From contig CAWBIM010000007.1 in the NCBI GenBank assembly GCA_963788935.1, positions 6,259 through 70,258 on the forward strand: a DNA stretch of 64,000 nt, in the 5' to 3' direction. Made by a program: the position numbers and the translations under genes. The notes beneath the pieces were generated by a model that had not been told where the DNA came from, ran no database searches, and worked only from the letters and a program-made list of their open reading frames with translations. The first letter of the stretch is position 1; every line of letters begins with the position of its first letter. Source of the stretch: JAOPZW01 sp963788935. GTDB taxonomy: Bacteria > Actinomycetota > Thermoleophilia > Solirubrobacterales > Solirubrobacteraceae. Below are positions 34,568 through 43,194 of the stretch, piece by piece.

Positions 34568-35482
34568 ATGGCGGTCCTGGTCGTCGGCGACGCCAACCCC
34601 GACCTCGTCCTGACCGGCGACGTCGTCCCGCGCTTCGGCCAGGCCGAGCAGGACGTCGCCGCCGAGGTCGCGCTCGGCGGCTCGGGCGCGATCGCCGCCG
34701 CGGCCCTCGCCCGCCTGGGGGTGGACGTCGGGATCGCGGCGGCGGTCGGCGACGACGACCTCGGACGGCTGGTCGCGGCGCGCCTGCAGGCGCGCGGCGT
34801 CGCCCGCGACGCCCTCCAGCGCTCCGCGGCCCCGACCGGCCTCTCCGTCCACCTCCTGCGCGACGGCGACCGCGCGATCCTCACGAGCGCGGGCGCGATC
34901 GCCGACCTCGATATCGCCGCGGCCTGCGCGGCGATCGGGCCGGCCGTCCGCCACGTCCACCTGAGCTCCGTGTACCTGATCCCGCCGCTCGTGGCCGAGG
35001 GCGGCCGCGTGCTGGACGCGGCGCGCGCGGCCGGGGCCACGGTGTCGGTCGACACGAACTTCGACCCGTCCGGCGCGTTCGCCGTCCCCGGCTGGCTGCG
35101 GGCCGCGGACGTGATCCTCCCCAACGCGGCCGAGGCCCGGGCGATGACCGGCCGCGACGACGTCGCGCAGGCCGCGCGCGACCTCGCCGCCGAGGGCGCG
35201 ACCGTCGCCGTCAAGCTCGGGGCCGGCGGCGCGCTCGGCGTGGCCGGGCCGCAGGGCGAGGTCGTCCGCGCGGAGGCCCCCGCCGCGCCCGAGGTCGTCG
35301 ACGCCGTCGGCGCGGGCGACGCCTTCGACGCGGGGTTCCTGCGCGCGCGCCTCGACGACCGGCCGCTCTCGGCATGTCTGGCGCTGGGCTGCGCGTGCGG
35401 CACGCTGTCGCTGCGCGGCCGGGGCGACGCCGGGCACGCGACGCTCGCCGAGGCGCTCGCCCTGGCCGGGATCGCCGCGTGA
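34568..35482 (+). CDS. PfkB-family carbohydrate kinase
   Basis: 304 residues. It starts MAVLVVGDANPDLVLTGDVV and has the di-glycine motif ALGGSGAIAAAALARLG and the catalytic signature VDAVGAGDAFDAGF near residue 245 with the Asp base. It phosphorylates a sugar or nucleoside with ATP. It ends in a GTGA overlap with a second PfkB kinase gene. The neighbours (GH4 remnant, phosphofructokinase-like kinase, DeoR, SIS isomerase) point to hexose or amino-sugar catabolism. Confidence 0.85.
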   Translation: MAVLVVGDANPDLVLTGDVVPRFGQAEQDVAAEVALGGSGAIAAAALARLGVDVGIAAAVGDDDLGRLVAARLQARGVARDALQRSAAPTGLSVHLLRDGDRAILTSAGAIADLDIAAACAAIGPAVRHVHLSSVYLIPPLVAEGGRVLDAARAAGATVSVDTNFDPSGAFAVPGWLRAADVILPNAAEARAMTGRDDVAQAARDLAAEGATVAVKLGAGGALGVAGPQGEVVRAEAPAAPEVVDAVGAGDAFDAGFLRARLDDRPLSACLALGCACGTLSLRGRGDAGHATLAEALALAGIAA

Positions 35483-36420
35483 TCGTCTGCGCGGCGCCGA
35501 ACCCGTCGGTCGACAAGCTCTTCGTCACCGACGCGGTCACCGTCGGCGCGATCCACCGGCCCGAGCGCTTCGTCGCGCGCCCCGGCGGCAAGGGCCTCAA
35601 CGTCGCCCGCGCCGCGCACGCGCTCGGCGGCGACGTCGTCGCGGTCGCGCTGCTGGCCGGCCATGCCGGGCGGTGGATCGCCGACGCGCTCGCCGCCGCC
35701 GGCCCGCGCACCGAGACGGTCTGGGGCGACGGCGAGACGCGGGCGGCGCTGGCGGTCGCAGGCGGCGGGACGACGACCGAGTTCTACGAGGCGGGATCCG
35801 ACCCGGGCACCGCCGCATGGGCGGCGTTCCGCGCCCGGGTCGAGGCGACCGCGCGCTCGACCGGCGCGGCCTGGGTGTCGATCTCCGGGTCGTTCCCGCC
35901 CGGGGTCGCGCCGGACGAGGCCGCGGCGCTCGTGCGCGCCGGCCGCGCGGCGGGGGCGCGCGTCGCCGTCGACCACCAGGGCGCCGCGCTCGCGGCCGCG
36001 CTCGAGGCCGGCCCGGAGCTCGTCAAGGTCAACCGGACCGAGGCGTCAGAGCTGACCGGCGAGGACGACCCCGCACGCGCCGCGGCCGCCCTGCGCGACC
36101 GCGCCGTCGCGGGCGGCGCGCCCGCGGCGCGCGCGACGGCCGTCGTCACGCTCGGGGCCGACGGCGCGCTCGCCCTCCCCCCGGACGGTCCCGTCCTCCG
36201 CGGCGCGCTCGACGTCCACGGCCCGCACCCGACCGGGTCGGGCGACGCGTTCCTCGGCGGCCTGCTCGTCGCGCGCGACCGCGGCGCGGACTGGCCGGCC
36301 GCCCTCGCCCTCGCGCTCGGAGCGGGGTGCGCGAACGCGGAGGCCGAGGGGGCGGGCTCCCTGGACCCCGCGCGCGCCCACGACCTCGCGGCCCGCGCCC
36401 GCGTCGCGACCGCCGCATGA
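35479..36420 (+). CDS. 1-phosphofructokinase / tagatose-6-phosphate kinase-like protein
   Basis: 313 residues from GTG 35479. The LacC/FruK branch signature is visible: APNPSVDKLFVTDAVTVGAI, RPGGKGLNVARAAHALGG, SGSFPPGVAPDEAAALV and the ATP-site motif HPTGSGDAFLGGLL. It phosphorylates a sugar phosphate (fructose-1-P, tagatose-6-P or similar). It overlaps the upstream kinase by GTGA. The downstream DeoR regulator's possible ATG at 36417 overlaps its stop by ATGA, so the three are one transcript. Confidence 0.85.
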   Translation: MIVCAAPNPSVDKLFVTDAVTVGAIHRPERFVARPGGKGLNVARAAHALGGDVVAVALLAGHAGRWIADALAAAGPRTETVWGDGETRAALAVAGGGTTTEFYEAGSDPGTAAWAAFRARVEATARSTGAAWVSISGSFPPGVAPDEAAALVRAGRAAGARVAVDHQGAALAAALEAGPELVKVNRTEASELTGEDDPARAAAALRDRAVAGGAPAARATAVVTLGADGALALPPDGPVLRGALDVHGPHPTGSGDAFLGGLLVARDRGADWPAALALALGAGCANAEAEGAGSLDPARAHDLAARARVATAA

Positions 36421-36446
36421 CCGACGGCTCGCGTACGCTGCGGGCG

Positions 36447-37205
36447 ATGAACCGCGCGGAGCGGCTCGGAGCCATCCTCCAGGCGCTGTCCGAGCGCGGC
36501 AACGTCGACGTCGAGGACCTCACGCGCGACCTCGCCGTCTCCCCCGCCACCGTCCGCCGCGACCTGCAGGCGCTCCACGAGCAGCGCCTGCTCGAGCGCA
36601 CGCATGGCGGCGCCGTCGCCATCGGCGGCCTCTACGAGCTGCCGATGCGCTACCGCTCCTCGCGCCGGCGCGAGGAGAAGCTGCGCATCGCCGCGGCCGC
36701 ACTGCGCCACGTCCGCGGCGGGATGTCGATCGCGCTCACCGGCGGCACGACGACGACCGAGATCGGCCGCGCCGTCGTCCATCTCGAGGAGCTCACGGTC
36801 GTGACGAACGCGGTCAACATCGCCGCCGAGCTCGCCGTGCGCTCGAACATCCGCCTCATCGTCACCGGCGGCGTCGCCCGCAGCGCGTCGTTCGAGCTCG
36901 TCGGGCCGCTGGCCGAGAGCGTGCTCGCCCAGCTCCACGTCGACCTCGCGTTCGTCGGCGTCGACGGCATCGGCGCGCGGGCCGGCCTGTCGACCCACCG
37001 CGAGATCGAGGCCCACACGAACCGCGTCCTGGCCGAGCGCGCCGCCCGCGTCATCGTCGTCGCCGACGGCACGAAGGTCGGGGCGACCGCGCTGGCGCGG
37101 ATCTGCGGCGCCGAGGACGTCGACGGCCTCATCACGACGGCCGACGCCGACGCCGACGAGCGTCAGGCGCTGGCCGCGCTGGGCGTCGACGTCGAGCTCG
37201 TGTAG
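36447..37205 (+). CDS. DeoR-family sugar-operon regulator
   Basis: 252 residues from ATG 36447. The HTH is RAERLGAILQALSERGNVDV followed by LTRDLAVSPATVRRDLQALH. The DeoRC sensor domain has LTGGTTTTEIGRAVVHLEEL, VVTNAVNIAAELA and FVGVDGIGARAGLSTH. DeoR proteins sense sugar phosphates and usually repress the adjacent operon. An in-frame ATG at 36417 overlaps the kinase stop and is an alternative start. The likely targets are the motifs at 34275-34290 and 38461-38476. Confidence 0.85.
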   Translation: MNRAERLGAILQALSERGNVDVEDLTRDLAVSPATVRRDLQALHEQRLLERTHGGAVAIGGLYELPMRYRSSRRREEKLRIAAAALRHVRGGMSIALTGGTTTTEIGRAVVHLEELTVVTNAVNIAAELAVRSNIRLIVTGGVARSASFELVGPLAESVLAQLHVDLAFVGVDGIGARAGLSTHREIEAHTNRVLAERAARVIVVADGTKVGATALARICGAEDVDGLITTADADADERQALAALGVDVELV

Positions 37206-37529
37206 GCGCCCGCCGGCGACTCGCCCGTCGCGGGGTCGAAGGCGTGCAGGCGCGTCGGGTCGACGCGCAACGTGACCTCGTCGCCCGCCGCGACCCGCGT
37301 CTCGCCGCGCAGCACGGCGTTGAACCGCGCGACGAGGCGGTTGAAGACCTTCTCGGCCGTCTGGTTCTGGCCGTGCCAGACGACGATGTTCACCGGCTTG
37401 CCGCCGGCCGCCGCGTCGTCGCCGCCCGTCGTGACGGACTTCCCGCCGCCCCCGCTGGAGCCGCCGCACGCGGCCACGCCCATCAGGCCGTCGCGGCGAC
37501 GATCGCCGCCACGCCTTCATGCTCTTCAT
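37203..37529 (-). pseudogene. Deletion scar: solute-binding lipoprotein start joined to ABC ATPase end
   Basis: The 5' part, after frame changes near 37490, reads ATALMGVAACGGSSGGGG (lipobox VAAC) and VNIVVWHGQNQTAEKVFNRL, the start of an extracellular sugar-binding protein. At about 37325 it passes in frame into RGETRVAAGDEVTLRVDPTR and LHAFDPATGES, the C-terminal TOBE end of a UgpC/MsmK-type ABC ATPase. The bulk of the binding protein, any permeases and most of the ATPase are missing. ATG 37529 overlaps the SIS stop (ATGA), so this was once an import operon behind the SIS gene. Confidence 0.65.
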
Positions 37530-38446
37530 CGCGATGCCTCCTGGGTCGACGGCTCGAGGTCGTCGTCGGGGAGGACGACCGATCGCGTGAGGTTGCGCGG
37601 GCGGTCGGGGTCGAGCCCGCGCGCCTCGGCGGCCGCGACCGCTGTGCGCTGCGCGAGCACGAGGCCGGCGAGCGGGTCGCGCCCGTCGGCGATCACGGTC
37701 GCGCCCGTGCGCGCGAGCTCCTCGGCGACGGCGTCGTCGAGCGGCGTGAGCGACCAGATCGCGCGCCCCGGGGCCGCGATGCTGATCGGCCCGTGGCGGT
37801 ACTCGTAGAGCGGATAGGCCTCGGTCCACGCCTGGGCGCTCTCGCGCAGCTTCAGCGCCGCCTCGTGGGCGAGGCCGACGGTCCAGCCGCGGCCGAGGAA
37901 CGTCCACTGCTCGATCTCGCCCGGCGCGACCGGCAGCGGCGCCGCGAGCGCGTCGCGCGCGTCCGCGGCGGCGGTCTGCGCCGCGCCCGGCTCGACCGAC
38001 TCGCGCAGCAGCGTGAGCGCGCTCGTGGCGAACCGCGTCTGCACGACCGACCGCTCGTCGGCGAAGTCGAGGACGATCGCGGCGTCGGCGGCGGTGTCGA
38101 CCGGCGTGCCGGCGACGCCGACGAGCGCGAGGCTGCGGCCGGCGAGGCCCGCCGTCCGCAGCGCGTGGACGACCTCGGTGGTCGTGCCCGAGCGCGAGAT
38201 CGCGACGAGCACGTCGTAGCGCCGGCCGGGCGGGACCTCGGACGCGGCGAACGCGTCGGTCTCCCCCAGCCCCGCGCGCTCGCGCAGGGCGGCGAACGCC
38301 TGGGCGATGTACAGCGACGTGCCGCAGCCGATGACCCCGACCCGCGCGCCGGTCTCCGGCAGCAGCGCGGTGTGCTCACCGGCCAGCGCGGCGGCGAGCG
38401 GCCACAGGTCCGGCTGTGAGGCGATCTCCTCGCCGGTGATGCTCAC
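37526..38446 (-). CDS. SIS-domain sugar-phosphate isomerase/deaminase (GlmS-C/AgaS-like)
   Basis: 306 residues with two SIS domains. The first contains VGVIGCGTSLYIAQAFAALR and DVLVAISRSGTTTEVVHALR (sugar-phosphate loop SRSGTTTE). The second contains TFLGRGWTVGLAHEAALKLR and EAYPLYEYRHGPISIA. It resembles the isomerase half of GlmS and AgaS deaminase and lacks the glutaminase domain. It probably interconverts an amino-sugar phosphate and a ketose phosphate. The promoter ends directly at its ATG, so the mRNA may be nearly leaderless. Confidence 0.85.
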   Translation of the reverse strand: MSITGEEIASQPDLWPLAAALAGEHTALLPETGARVGVIGCGTSLYIAQAFAALRERAGLGETDAFAASEVPPGRRYDVLVAISRSGTTTEVVHALRTAGLAGRSLALVGVAGTPVDTAADAAIVLDFADERSVVQTRFATSALTLLRESVEPGAAQTAAADARDALAAPLPVAPGEIEQWTFLGRGWTVGLAHEAALKLRESAQAWTEAYPLYEYRHGPISIAAPGRAIWSLTPLDDAVAEELARTGATVIADGRDPLAGLVLAQRTAVAAAEARGLDPDRPRNLTRSVVLPDDDLEPSTQEASR

Positions 38447-38453
38447 TTCTGCA

Positions 38454-38482
38454 TGAATACCGTCCTAAACGATCAAAAGCAA
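38454..38482 (-). promoter_or_regulatory. SIS-gene promoter with embedded DeoR-like operator
   Basis: On the minus strand -35 TTGCTT (38482-38477), a 17-bp spacer and -10 TATTCA (38459-38454). The spacer includes the 16-bp motif at 38461-38476 shared with 34275-34290. The expected transcription start lies next to the ATG at 38446. Confidence 0.5.
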
Positions 38483-38501
38483 GCATCCGGCGGGGCGATC
38501 G

Positions 38502-39182
38502 TCAGCGACGAACCTCGACGCGCATCGCCGCCGCCAGGCGCCCGCCGAGCGTGTGCCGCGTGTCGCCGAAGCGGACCGTCAGCGGCCCGTCGAACGGCTG
38601 GCGGTCGACGACCTCGAACTCGGCGCCGATCCGGACGCCGCGCGCGTCGAGGTAGCGGAGCATCTCGGGGTCGCTGTCGGACACGCGCACGAAGCGGCCG
38701 CGGTCGCCGACCGCGAGGGCGTCGAGCGCGCGTGTCTCGCCCTCGTCGATCCGCAGCGCCGCGTCGGGGATCGGGTCGCCGTGCGGGTCGTGGGTCGGGT
38801 GGCCGAGCTTCGCGGCGATGCGCTGCTCGAGGTACTCGGAGAGCACGTGCTCGAGCGCCTCGGCCTCGTCGTGCACGCGGTCCCAGGGCACGCCGAGGTG
38901 CTCGGCGAGGTACAGCTCGAGCAGGCGGTGGTGGCGCAGGACCTCGAGCGCGACGCGCTCGCCGTCGGCGGTCAGCGCGACACCGCGGTAGGGCACGTGC
39001 TCGGCGAGGCCCCGGTCGGCGAGCTTCTTGAGCATGGCCGACACCGACGCCGGCGTGACGCCCAGGCGCTCGGCCAGCGCGGTCGTCGCGACCGTGCCGT
39101 CGCCGCGGCGGCCGAGCGCGTAGATCGCCTTGGCGTAGTCCTCGATCGCCTCCGACGGCCGGGTCGCCTCCTGCGCCGCCAT
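38502..39182 (-). CDS. DtxR-family metal-dependent transcriptional regulator
   Basis: 226 residues. The winged helix (EAIEDYAKAIYALGRRGDG, ALAERLGVTPASVSAMLKKL) is followed by the dimerisation/metal domain with LRHHRLLELYLAEHLGVPWD, VHDEAEALEHVLSEYLEQRI and HPTHDPHGDPIP, and a C-terminal SH3/FeoA-like domain. It senses Mn or Fe and represses uptake or homeostasis genes. Its ATG overlaps the upstream ZIP stop (TGATG), making it the last gene of the MCO-ZIP-DtxR operon. Confidence 0.88.
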   Translation of the reverse strand: MAAQEATRPSEAIEDYAKAIYALGRRGDGTVATTALAERLGVTPASVSAMLKKLADRGLAEHVPYRGVALTADGERVALEVLRHHRLLELYLAEHLGVPWDRVHDEAEALEHVLSEYLEQRIAAKLGHPTHDPHGDPIPDAALRIDEGETRALDALAVGDRGRFVRVSDSDPEMLRYLDARGVRIGAEFEVVDRQPFDGPLTVRFGDTRHTLGGRLAAAMRVEVRR

Positions 39183-40378
39183 CAGACGCTCACCAGGAGG
39201 CCGGTCGCGAACATGATCGCCATGCCCGCCAGCATGGCGGTGACGGCGGCGGGATGGAGCAGGCGCCCGGCGCGGTCGCGCAGCGTGGGCGCGAGCTGGA
39301 CGACGACCTGCGCGATCGCGCCCGCGCCGAAGCCGAACAGGAAGGCGGCGAGCGACGCGGTGTACGCGGCGGCCCCGATCCACGCCCCGAGCACGGTCGG
39401 CGCGCCCGCGATCAGCCCGAGCACGACGAGCCGCCCGAGGGAGGGCCGCGCGGCGGCGACCGGCGCGACGATCGCCAGGCCCTCGGTCGTGTTGTGCAGG
39501 GCGAAGCCGACGACGAGCAACGCGCCGAGGGCGAGCGCGCCGGCGGAGTACGCCGAGCCGATCGCGACGCCCTCGCCGAGGTTGTGCAGCCCGATGCCGG
39601 CGGCGACGAGCAGCGCGAGGCTGCCGCCGGTCGCCCCGGCGGCCGGGGCGCGGCTGCGCTGCCACGCCGACACACCGCTGAGCGCGAGGAACGCGACGGC
39701 CGCGCCGAGCAGGACGACCGCGGGCCCGCCGAAGGCCTGCGCGCCCTCGCCGGCCAGCTCCAGCCCCTCGAGCGTCGCGTCGATGGCCAGGAACGCGAGC
39801 AGCCCGATGGTCACGCCCATGATCGCCCGCACCCAGCCCGGCGGGATGCGCCGGACCCACGGCAGCCAGAGCATCCCGAGCGCGACCGGGATCACGCCGA
39901 CGTAGACGCCGAGCAGGGCCATGAGCGCGAAGAACGAGGTGTCGCGGTCCGGCGTCGCGACGGCGACGGGGATCTCGTGGACGACCGTCCCGCCGCTCGC
40001 CGTGACGAGCGCGACCTCGTAGGCCTCGCCCTCGACCCACGGCTGGCGGATGCGCACGGTCGCGGTCGCGAGCCGGCCGATCGGCGTCCGCGGGCCGTCG
40101 AACTGGGCGAAGGCGTCGTTGACGACCGCCTGGGCGATCGCGACCGCGTCCGGCCCGTCGTTGCGCACCGTGAGCTCGATGACCCCGGGCCGCAGCACGG
40201 TCCGCTCGACGGCGACGTCCTCGGCCGGCGGCCCGCGGCGCTCGCCGAGGCCCGGGCCGCCGAGCGCGGCGAACGCCGCCACCGCCGCGGCGACGACGAG
40301 CAGCGGCAGGACGCCGAGCACCACGGTGCGGCCGGCGGCGTGGCGCCCGAGGCGCGGCGTCGGGTCGTGCGTCGCCAT
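39182..40378 (-). CDS. ZIP-family metal transporter with N-terminal extracytoplasmic domain
   Basis: 398 residues. After a signal-anchor (VVLGVLPLLVVAAAVAAF) comes a ~120-residue beta-rich domain (LRPGVIELTVRNDGPDAVAI, ALVTASGGTVVHEIPVAVAT). The ZIP core follows with about eight helices and the metal-site motifs GLHNLGEGVAIGSAY and ALHNTTEGLAIVAP. It moves divalent metal across the cytoplasmic membrane. It starts in a TGATG overlap with the multicopper oxidase stop and ends overlapping the dtxR-like gene. Confidence 0.85.
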   Translation of the reverse strand: MATHDPTPRLGRHAAGRTVVLGVLPLLVVAAAVAAFAALGGPGLGERRGPPAEDVAVERTVLRPGVIELTVRNDGPDAVAIAQAVVNDAFAQFDGPRTPIGRLATATVRIRQPWVEGEAYEVALVTASGGTVVHEIPVAVATPDRDTSFFALMALLGVYVGVIPVALGMLWLPWVRRIPPGWVRAIMGVTIGLLAFLAIDATLEGLELAGEGAQAFGGPAVVLLGAAVAFLALSGVSAWQRSRAPAAGATGGSLALLVAAGIGLHNLGEGVAIGSAYSAGALALGALLVVGFALHNTTEGLAIVAPVAAARPSLGRLVVLGLIAGAPTVLGAWIGAAAYTASLAAFLFGFGAGAIAQVVVQLAPTLRDRAGRLLHPAAVTAMLAGMAIMFATGLLVSV

Positions 40379-41427
40379 CACGCGACCTCGAAGAACCCCT
40401 GCCAGCCGAGCTCGGTGAACTCGGACTGGTGGGCGTGGAACATGAAGCGCCCGGGGTCGCGGAAGCGCCACTCGAGGATCCCGCGCTGGCCCTGGCAGAG
40501 CATGACCGTGTCGGTGAGCTCCGACGGGCGCGTCGACGTGCCCGTGGGGAAGTAGTCGAAGAGGTTGCCGTGCAGGTGGAAGGAGTTGACGAGGTCGTAC
40601 TCGAGGACGTTGACGAGGTAGACCCGGACCAGCTCGCCGCGCCGCGCCGCGATCGGGCGGTCCATGTAGGCGAAGCCGATCGTGTTCGCGGCGTAGACCT
40701 CGTTGGCGCGGTCGAAGTTCGTGTCGAACCCGTTCATGACCATGACCATCTCGTCGGCGTCGGGCCGGCCCTCCGGGGGGTCGACGATGAACGCGCCGTG
40801 CAGGCCCTTGGCGATGTGCTCGGCGAGCGGGCGGACGTGGCAGTGGTAGAGGTGCAGGCCGGCCGGCAGCGCGTCGAACTCGTAGACGGTCCGTCCGCCC
40901 GGCGCGATCTCGCCCGCGCCGACGCCGGGCACGCCGTCCATCTCGGCGGGATGGATGCCGTGGAAGTGGATCGTGTGCGGGTGGGCCGAGGCGTTGGTGA
41001 ACGTGATCCGCAGGCGGTCGCCCTCGCGGCAGCGGAGCGTCGGCCCGGGGATCCGCCCGTTGTACGTCCACGCGGCGAAGCGGACGCCCGGCATCACCTC
41101 GATCTCGCGGTCGACGGCCTCGAGCTCCCACTCGCGCAGGACGCGGCCGGTGGGCAGGCGGCGGGTGCGGCCCCAGTCGAAGTCGCGCAGGATCTCGGAC
41201 GGGTCGAAGCCGTTCGCGCGGTGGTCGACGGTCTCACCGGCCCGGAAGGCGGCGTGACCGCCCGAGGCCGCGGACGCCGCGTGGGCGTCGTGCCCGCCCG
41301 CCGGGTCGGCCGCGGCGGCCGTTCCGTCCCACGGATGGGAGTGCGGGACCTGCGCGTGGAGGACGGCGCCGGCCCCGAGGAGCGGCACGCTCCCGAGGAG
41401 GAGACGGCGCCGTGTGAGCCGTGTCAT
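40378..41427 (-). CDS. Secreted multicopper oxidase
   Basis: 349 residues with a Tat-type leader (TRLTRRRLLLGSVPLLGAG). Copper ligands are visible: HPHTIHFHGIHPAEMDG, LHLYHCHVRPLAEH, NSFHLHGNLFDYF and RFMFHAHQSEFTELG, giving the type 1 and trinuclear sites of a compact two-domain enzyme. A His-rich segment (GGHDAHAASAASGGHAAF) follows the leader. It is exported folded and oxidises metal ions or phenolics with O2. Operon partners (ZIP transporter, DtxR regulator) favour a metal such as Mn, Fe or Cu. Confidence 0.88.
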   Translation of the reverse strand: MTRLTRRRLLLGSVPLLGAGAVLHAQVPHSHPWDGTAAAADPAGGHDAHAASAASGGHAAFRAGETVDHRANGFDPSEILRDFDWGRTRRLPTGRVLREWELEAVDREIEVMPGVRFAAWTYNGRIPGPTLRCREGDRLRITFTNASAHPHTIHFHGIHPAEMDGVPGVGAGEIAPGGRTVYEFDALPAGLHLYHCHVRPLAEHIAKGLHGAFIVDPPEGRPDADEMVMVMNGFDTNFDRANEVYAANTIGFAYMDRPIAARRGELVRVYLVNVLEYDLVNSFHLHGNLFDYFPTGTSTRPSELTDTVMLCQGQRGILEWRFRDPGRFMFHAHQSEFTELGWQGFFEVA

Positions 41428-41439
41428 GGCTGAGATTGT

Positions 41440-41470
41440 GGCATGTCTAAATCAGAGTCGTGACATGTCT
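41440..41470. promoter_or_regulatory. Direct-repeat operator candidate for the metal operon
   Basis: GGCATGTCT (41440-41448) and GACATGTCT (41462-41470) are 22 bp apart, two helical turns, between the divergent multicopper oxidase and cupin genes. The second contains the palindrome GACATGTC. It is plausibly bound by the operon's DtxR-type protein. Confidence 0.45.
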
Positions 41471-41489
41471 GGTGGTATCCGTCATCGGC

Positions 41490-41879
41490 ATGGCCTATTC
41501 CGTCATCTCGCCCGGCGAGCAGCCGTGGCTCACGCGTCCTCATGCCGACGGCGAGCCGGCGCGCCACGTCACGGAGCTCAGCGAGGTCGCCGGCATGGAG
41601 CACGTCCGCGCGAACGTCTGGCGCTACGAGCCGGGTGCGGCCGGCCGGCGCCACCGCCACCCGGTCCAGGACGAGACGTTCGTCGTCCTCTCGGGCACGC
41701 TGTCGATGTACCTCGGCGAGCCGCCGGAGCGCCGGGACGTCCCCGCCGGCAGCCTCGTGCACGTGCCGGCCGGGACCCCGCTGCAGAGCGTCAACCACGG
41801 CGCCGCCGACCTCGTCGTCTACGCCCACGGCTGGCCGCCCGAGGACGAGCACGCGGAGCTGCTCGACTCGGCCGTCTGA
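41490..41879 (+). CDS. Cupin-domain protein
   Basis: 129 residues from ATG 41490. The metal-binding cupin motif 1 is GRRHRHPVQDETFVVLSG (two His and a Glu). Motif 2 is weaker (GSLVHVPAGTPLQSVNHGAA, one His). A single small beta-barrel, cytoplasmic; function unassigned. It is divergent from the multicopper oxidase and shares the repeat-bearing intergenic region, so co-regulation by metal is possible. Confidence 0.8.
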   Translation: MAYSVISPGEQPWLTRPHADGEPARHVTELSEVAGMEHVRANVWRYEPGAAGRRHRHPVQDETFVVLSGTLSMYLGEPPERRDVPAGSLVHVPAGTPLQSVNHGAADLVVYAHGWPPEDEHAELLDSAV

Positions 41880-41968
41880 GCCGGATCTGCACGAAAGGTG
41901 TCATTCCGGTGAGCTGATCTCCGTCTTGGTAGCGTCGCCCGACGCCGAGGTCGGAGGGGGTTTCGCGG

Positions 41969-42583
41969 ATGTTTCGGAGACGGGGTCGACTCGCGCTGTG
42001 TGCCGTGGTGGCGACGATGGCCGCGGGCGTGCTCACGCCGGCGGCGCAGGCGCGTCCGGCCGCCCCGGCGCCACACGTCCTCGCGCCGACGACGAGCTCG
42101 CTGCGCGAGACGGTCTGCGGCCTGGTCAAGTACCCGGTCAAGACCGCGGCCAGGAAGCTGATCGGCCTCATCGCGCGACAAGGACATCGCGGTCGCTGTC
42201 GGCGTCGCTCCTGACGCCGGTCGCGACGCGAGTGGTGCCGCGACTGCGCCAGCACTGCGGCCGATCTTCGGCGAGGCCGTGCAGGCAGCAGCCGTCGGAT
42301 CCGGCCGCGCATCGGGCCCGTTCGCCTTCAACCTCCACGCCACCGCTCGATACGTGAACCGGACGTTACAACCTCGTCACGCCGTGGTGGTCGGACTTCA
42401 ACCTGACCCGGGAGCGTCGCTCCTACGCGTTGTGGTACCGGGTCAACGGCGCCCGGTGGCGGCCGATGAACCGGACGCTCGTACGTCCCGCATGTCACGC
42501 CGGTGCAGTTCGCGGTGCGGATCACCGACAGCGCCGGCCGTCGGAGCCCGTGGGCGTACAGCCGGACCTATCGCTACCGCTAG
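41969..42583 (+). CDS. Secreted hypothetical protein, frameshifted
   Basis: It begins with a clear signal peptide (LALCAVVATMAAGVLTPAAQA) and TVCGLVKYPVKTAARKLIGL. After single-base shifts near 42177, 42362 and 42480 the chain continues FAFNLHATARYVNRT, LVTPWWSDFNLTRERRSYAL, WYRVNGARWRPMNRTL and RITDSAGRRSPWAYSRTYRY to the stop at 42583. About 200 residues in total, with a possible small beta domain at the end. I do not recognise the family. ATG 41969 follows GGAGGGGG. Confidence 0.5.
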
Positions 42584-43168
42584 TCAGCCCGGGCGCAACC
42601 CGCGGAAGGCGAGCTCGAGCACCGTCGTCACCTGCTCGGGGCCCGGAGGCCGGGTGTGCAGCAGGAGCCGGTGGTAGATCGGGCCGTAGAGCAGCTCGAC
42701 GGCGACGTCGAGGTCGATGTCGGGTCGCACGCCACCCTGCTCTTGCGCGCTCTGCAGCCGCATGCGGCAGGCGACCATGCGCGGCTCGATGATGTCGCGC
42801 ACCAGCGCGTCGGCGACCGCAGGATCGGACTGCGCGGCGCCGATCACGCCCGTGTAGACCGGACCGAAGTCGGGCGAGGACAAGAGCTTCGCCACCGCGG
42901 TCATCTGCTGGCGCAGGTCGGCGACGACGTCCCCGCTGTCGGGGAAGTCGCTGGCCACGCCGACGACCTCGTTCAGGGCCTCCATGACGACGGCGCCCTT
43001 CGATGGCCACCACCGGTAGATCGTCTGCTTGCCCACGCCGGCGCGCGCCGCGATCGCCTCGACGCTCGTGCGTTCGTAGCTGCGCTCGGCGCACAGCTCG
43101 AACGCGGCGCGCAGGATCGCCTGCCGGGAGGCCTGGTTGCGGCGGGTCGCATCGGGAGCACGTGCCAT
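42584..43168 (-). CDS. TetR-family regulator
   Basis: 194 residues from ATG 43168. The HTH is SRQAILRAAFELCAERSYER, TSVEAIAARAGVGKQTIYRW. The C-terminal domain is the TetR_C_16-like all-helical ligand/dimer domain (YTGVIGAAQSDPAVADALV, AVELLYGPIYHRLLLHTRP). Its stop abuts that of the secreted protein on the other strand. It is divergent from a histidine kinase/SDR pair, which it may control through the inverted repeat at 43195-43212. Confidence 0.87.
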   Translation of the reverse strand: MARAPDATRRNQASRQAILRAAFELCAERSYERTSVEAIAARAGVGKQTIYRWWPSKGAVVMEALNEVVGVASDFPDSGDVVADLRQQMTAVAKLLSSPDFGPVYTGVIGAAQSDPAVADALVRDIIEPRMVACRMRLQSAQEQGGVRPDIDLDVAVELLYGPIYHRLLLHTRPPGPEQVTTVLELAFRGLRPG

Positions 43169-43194
43169 TCTCGGGCGAACGCTAACAGGTAACG

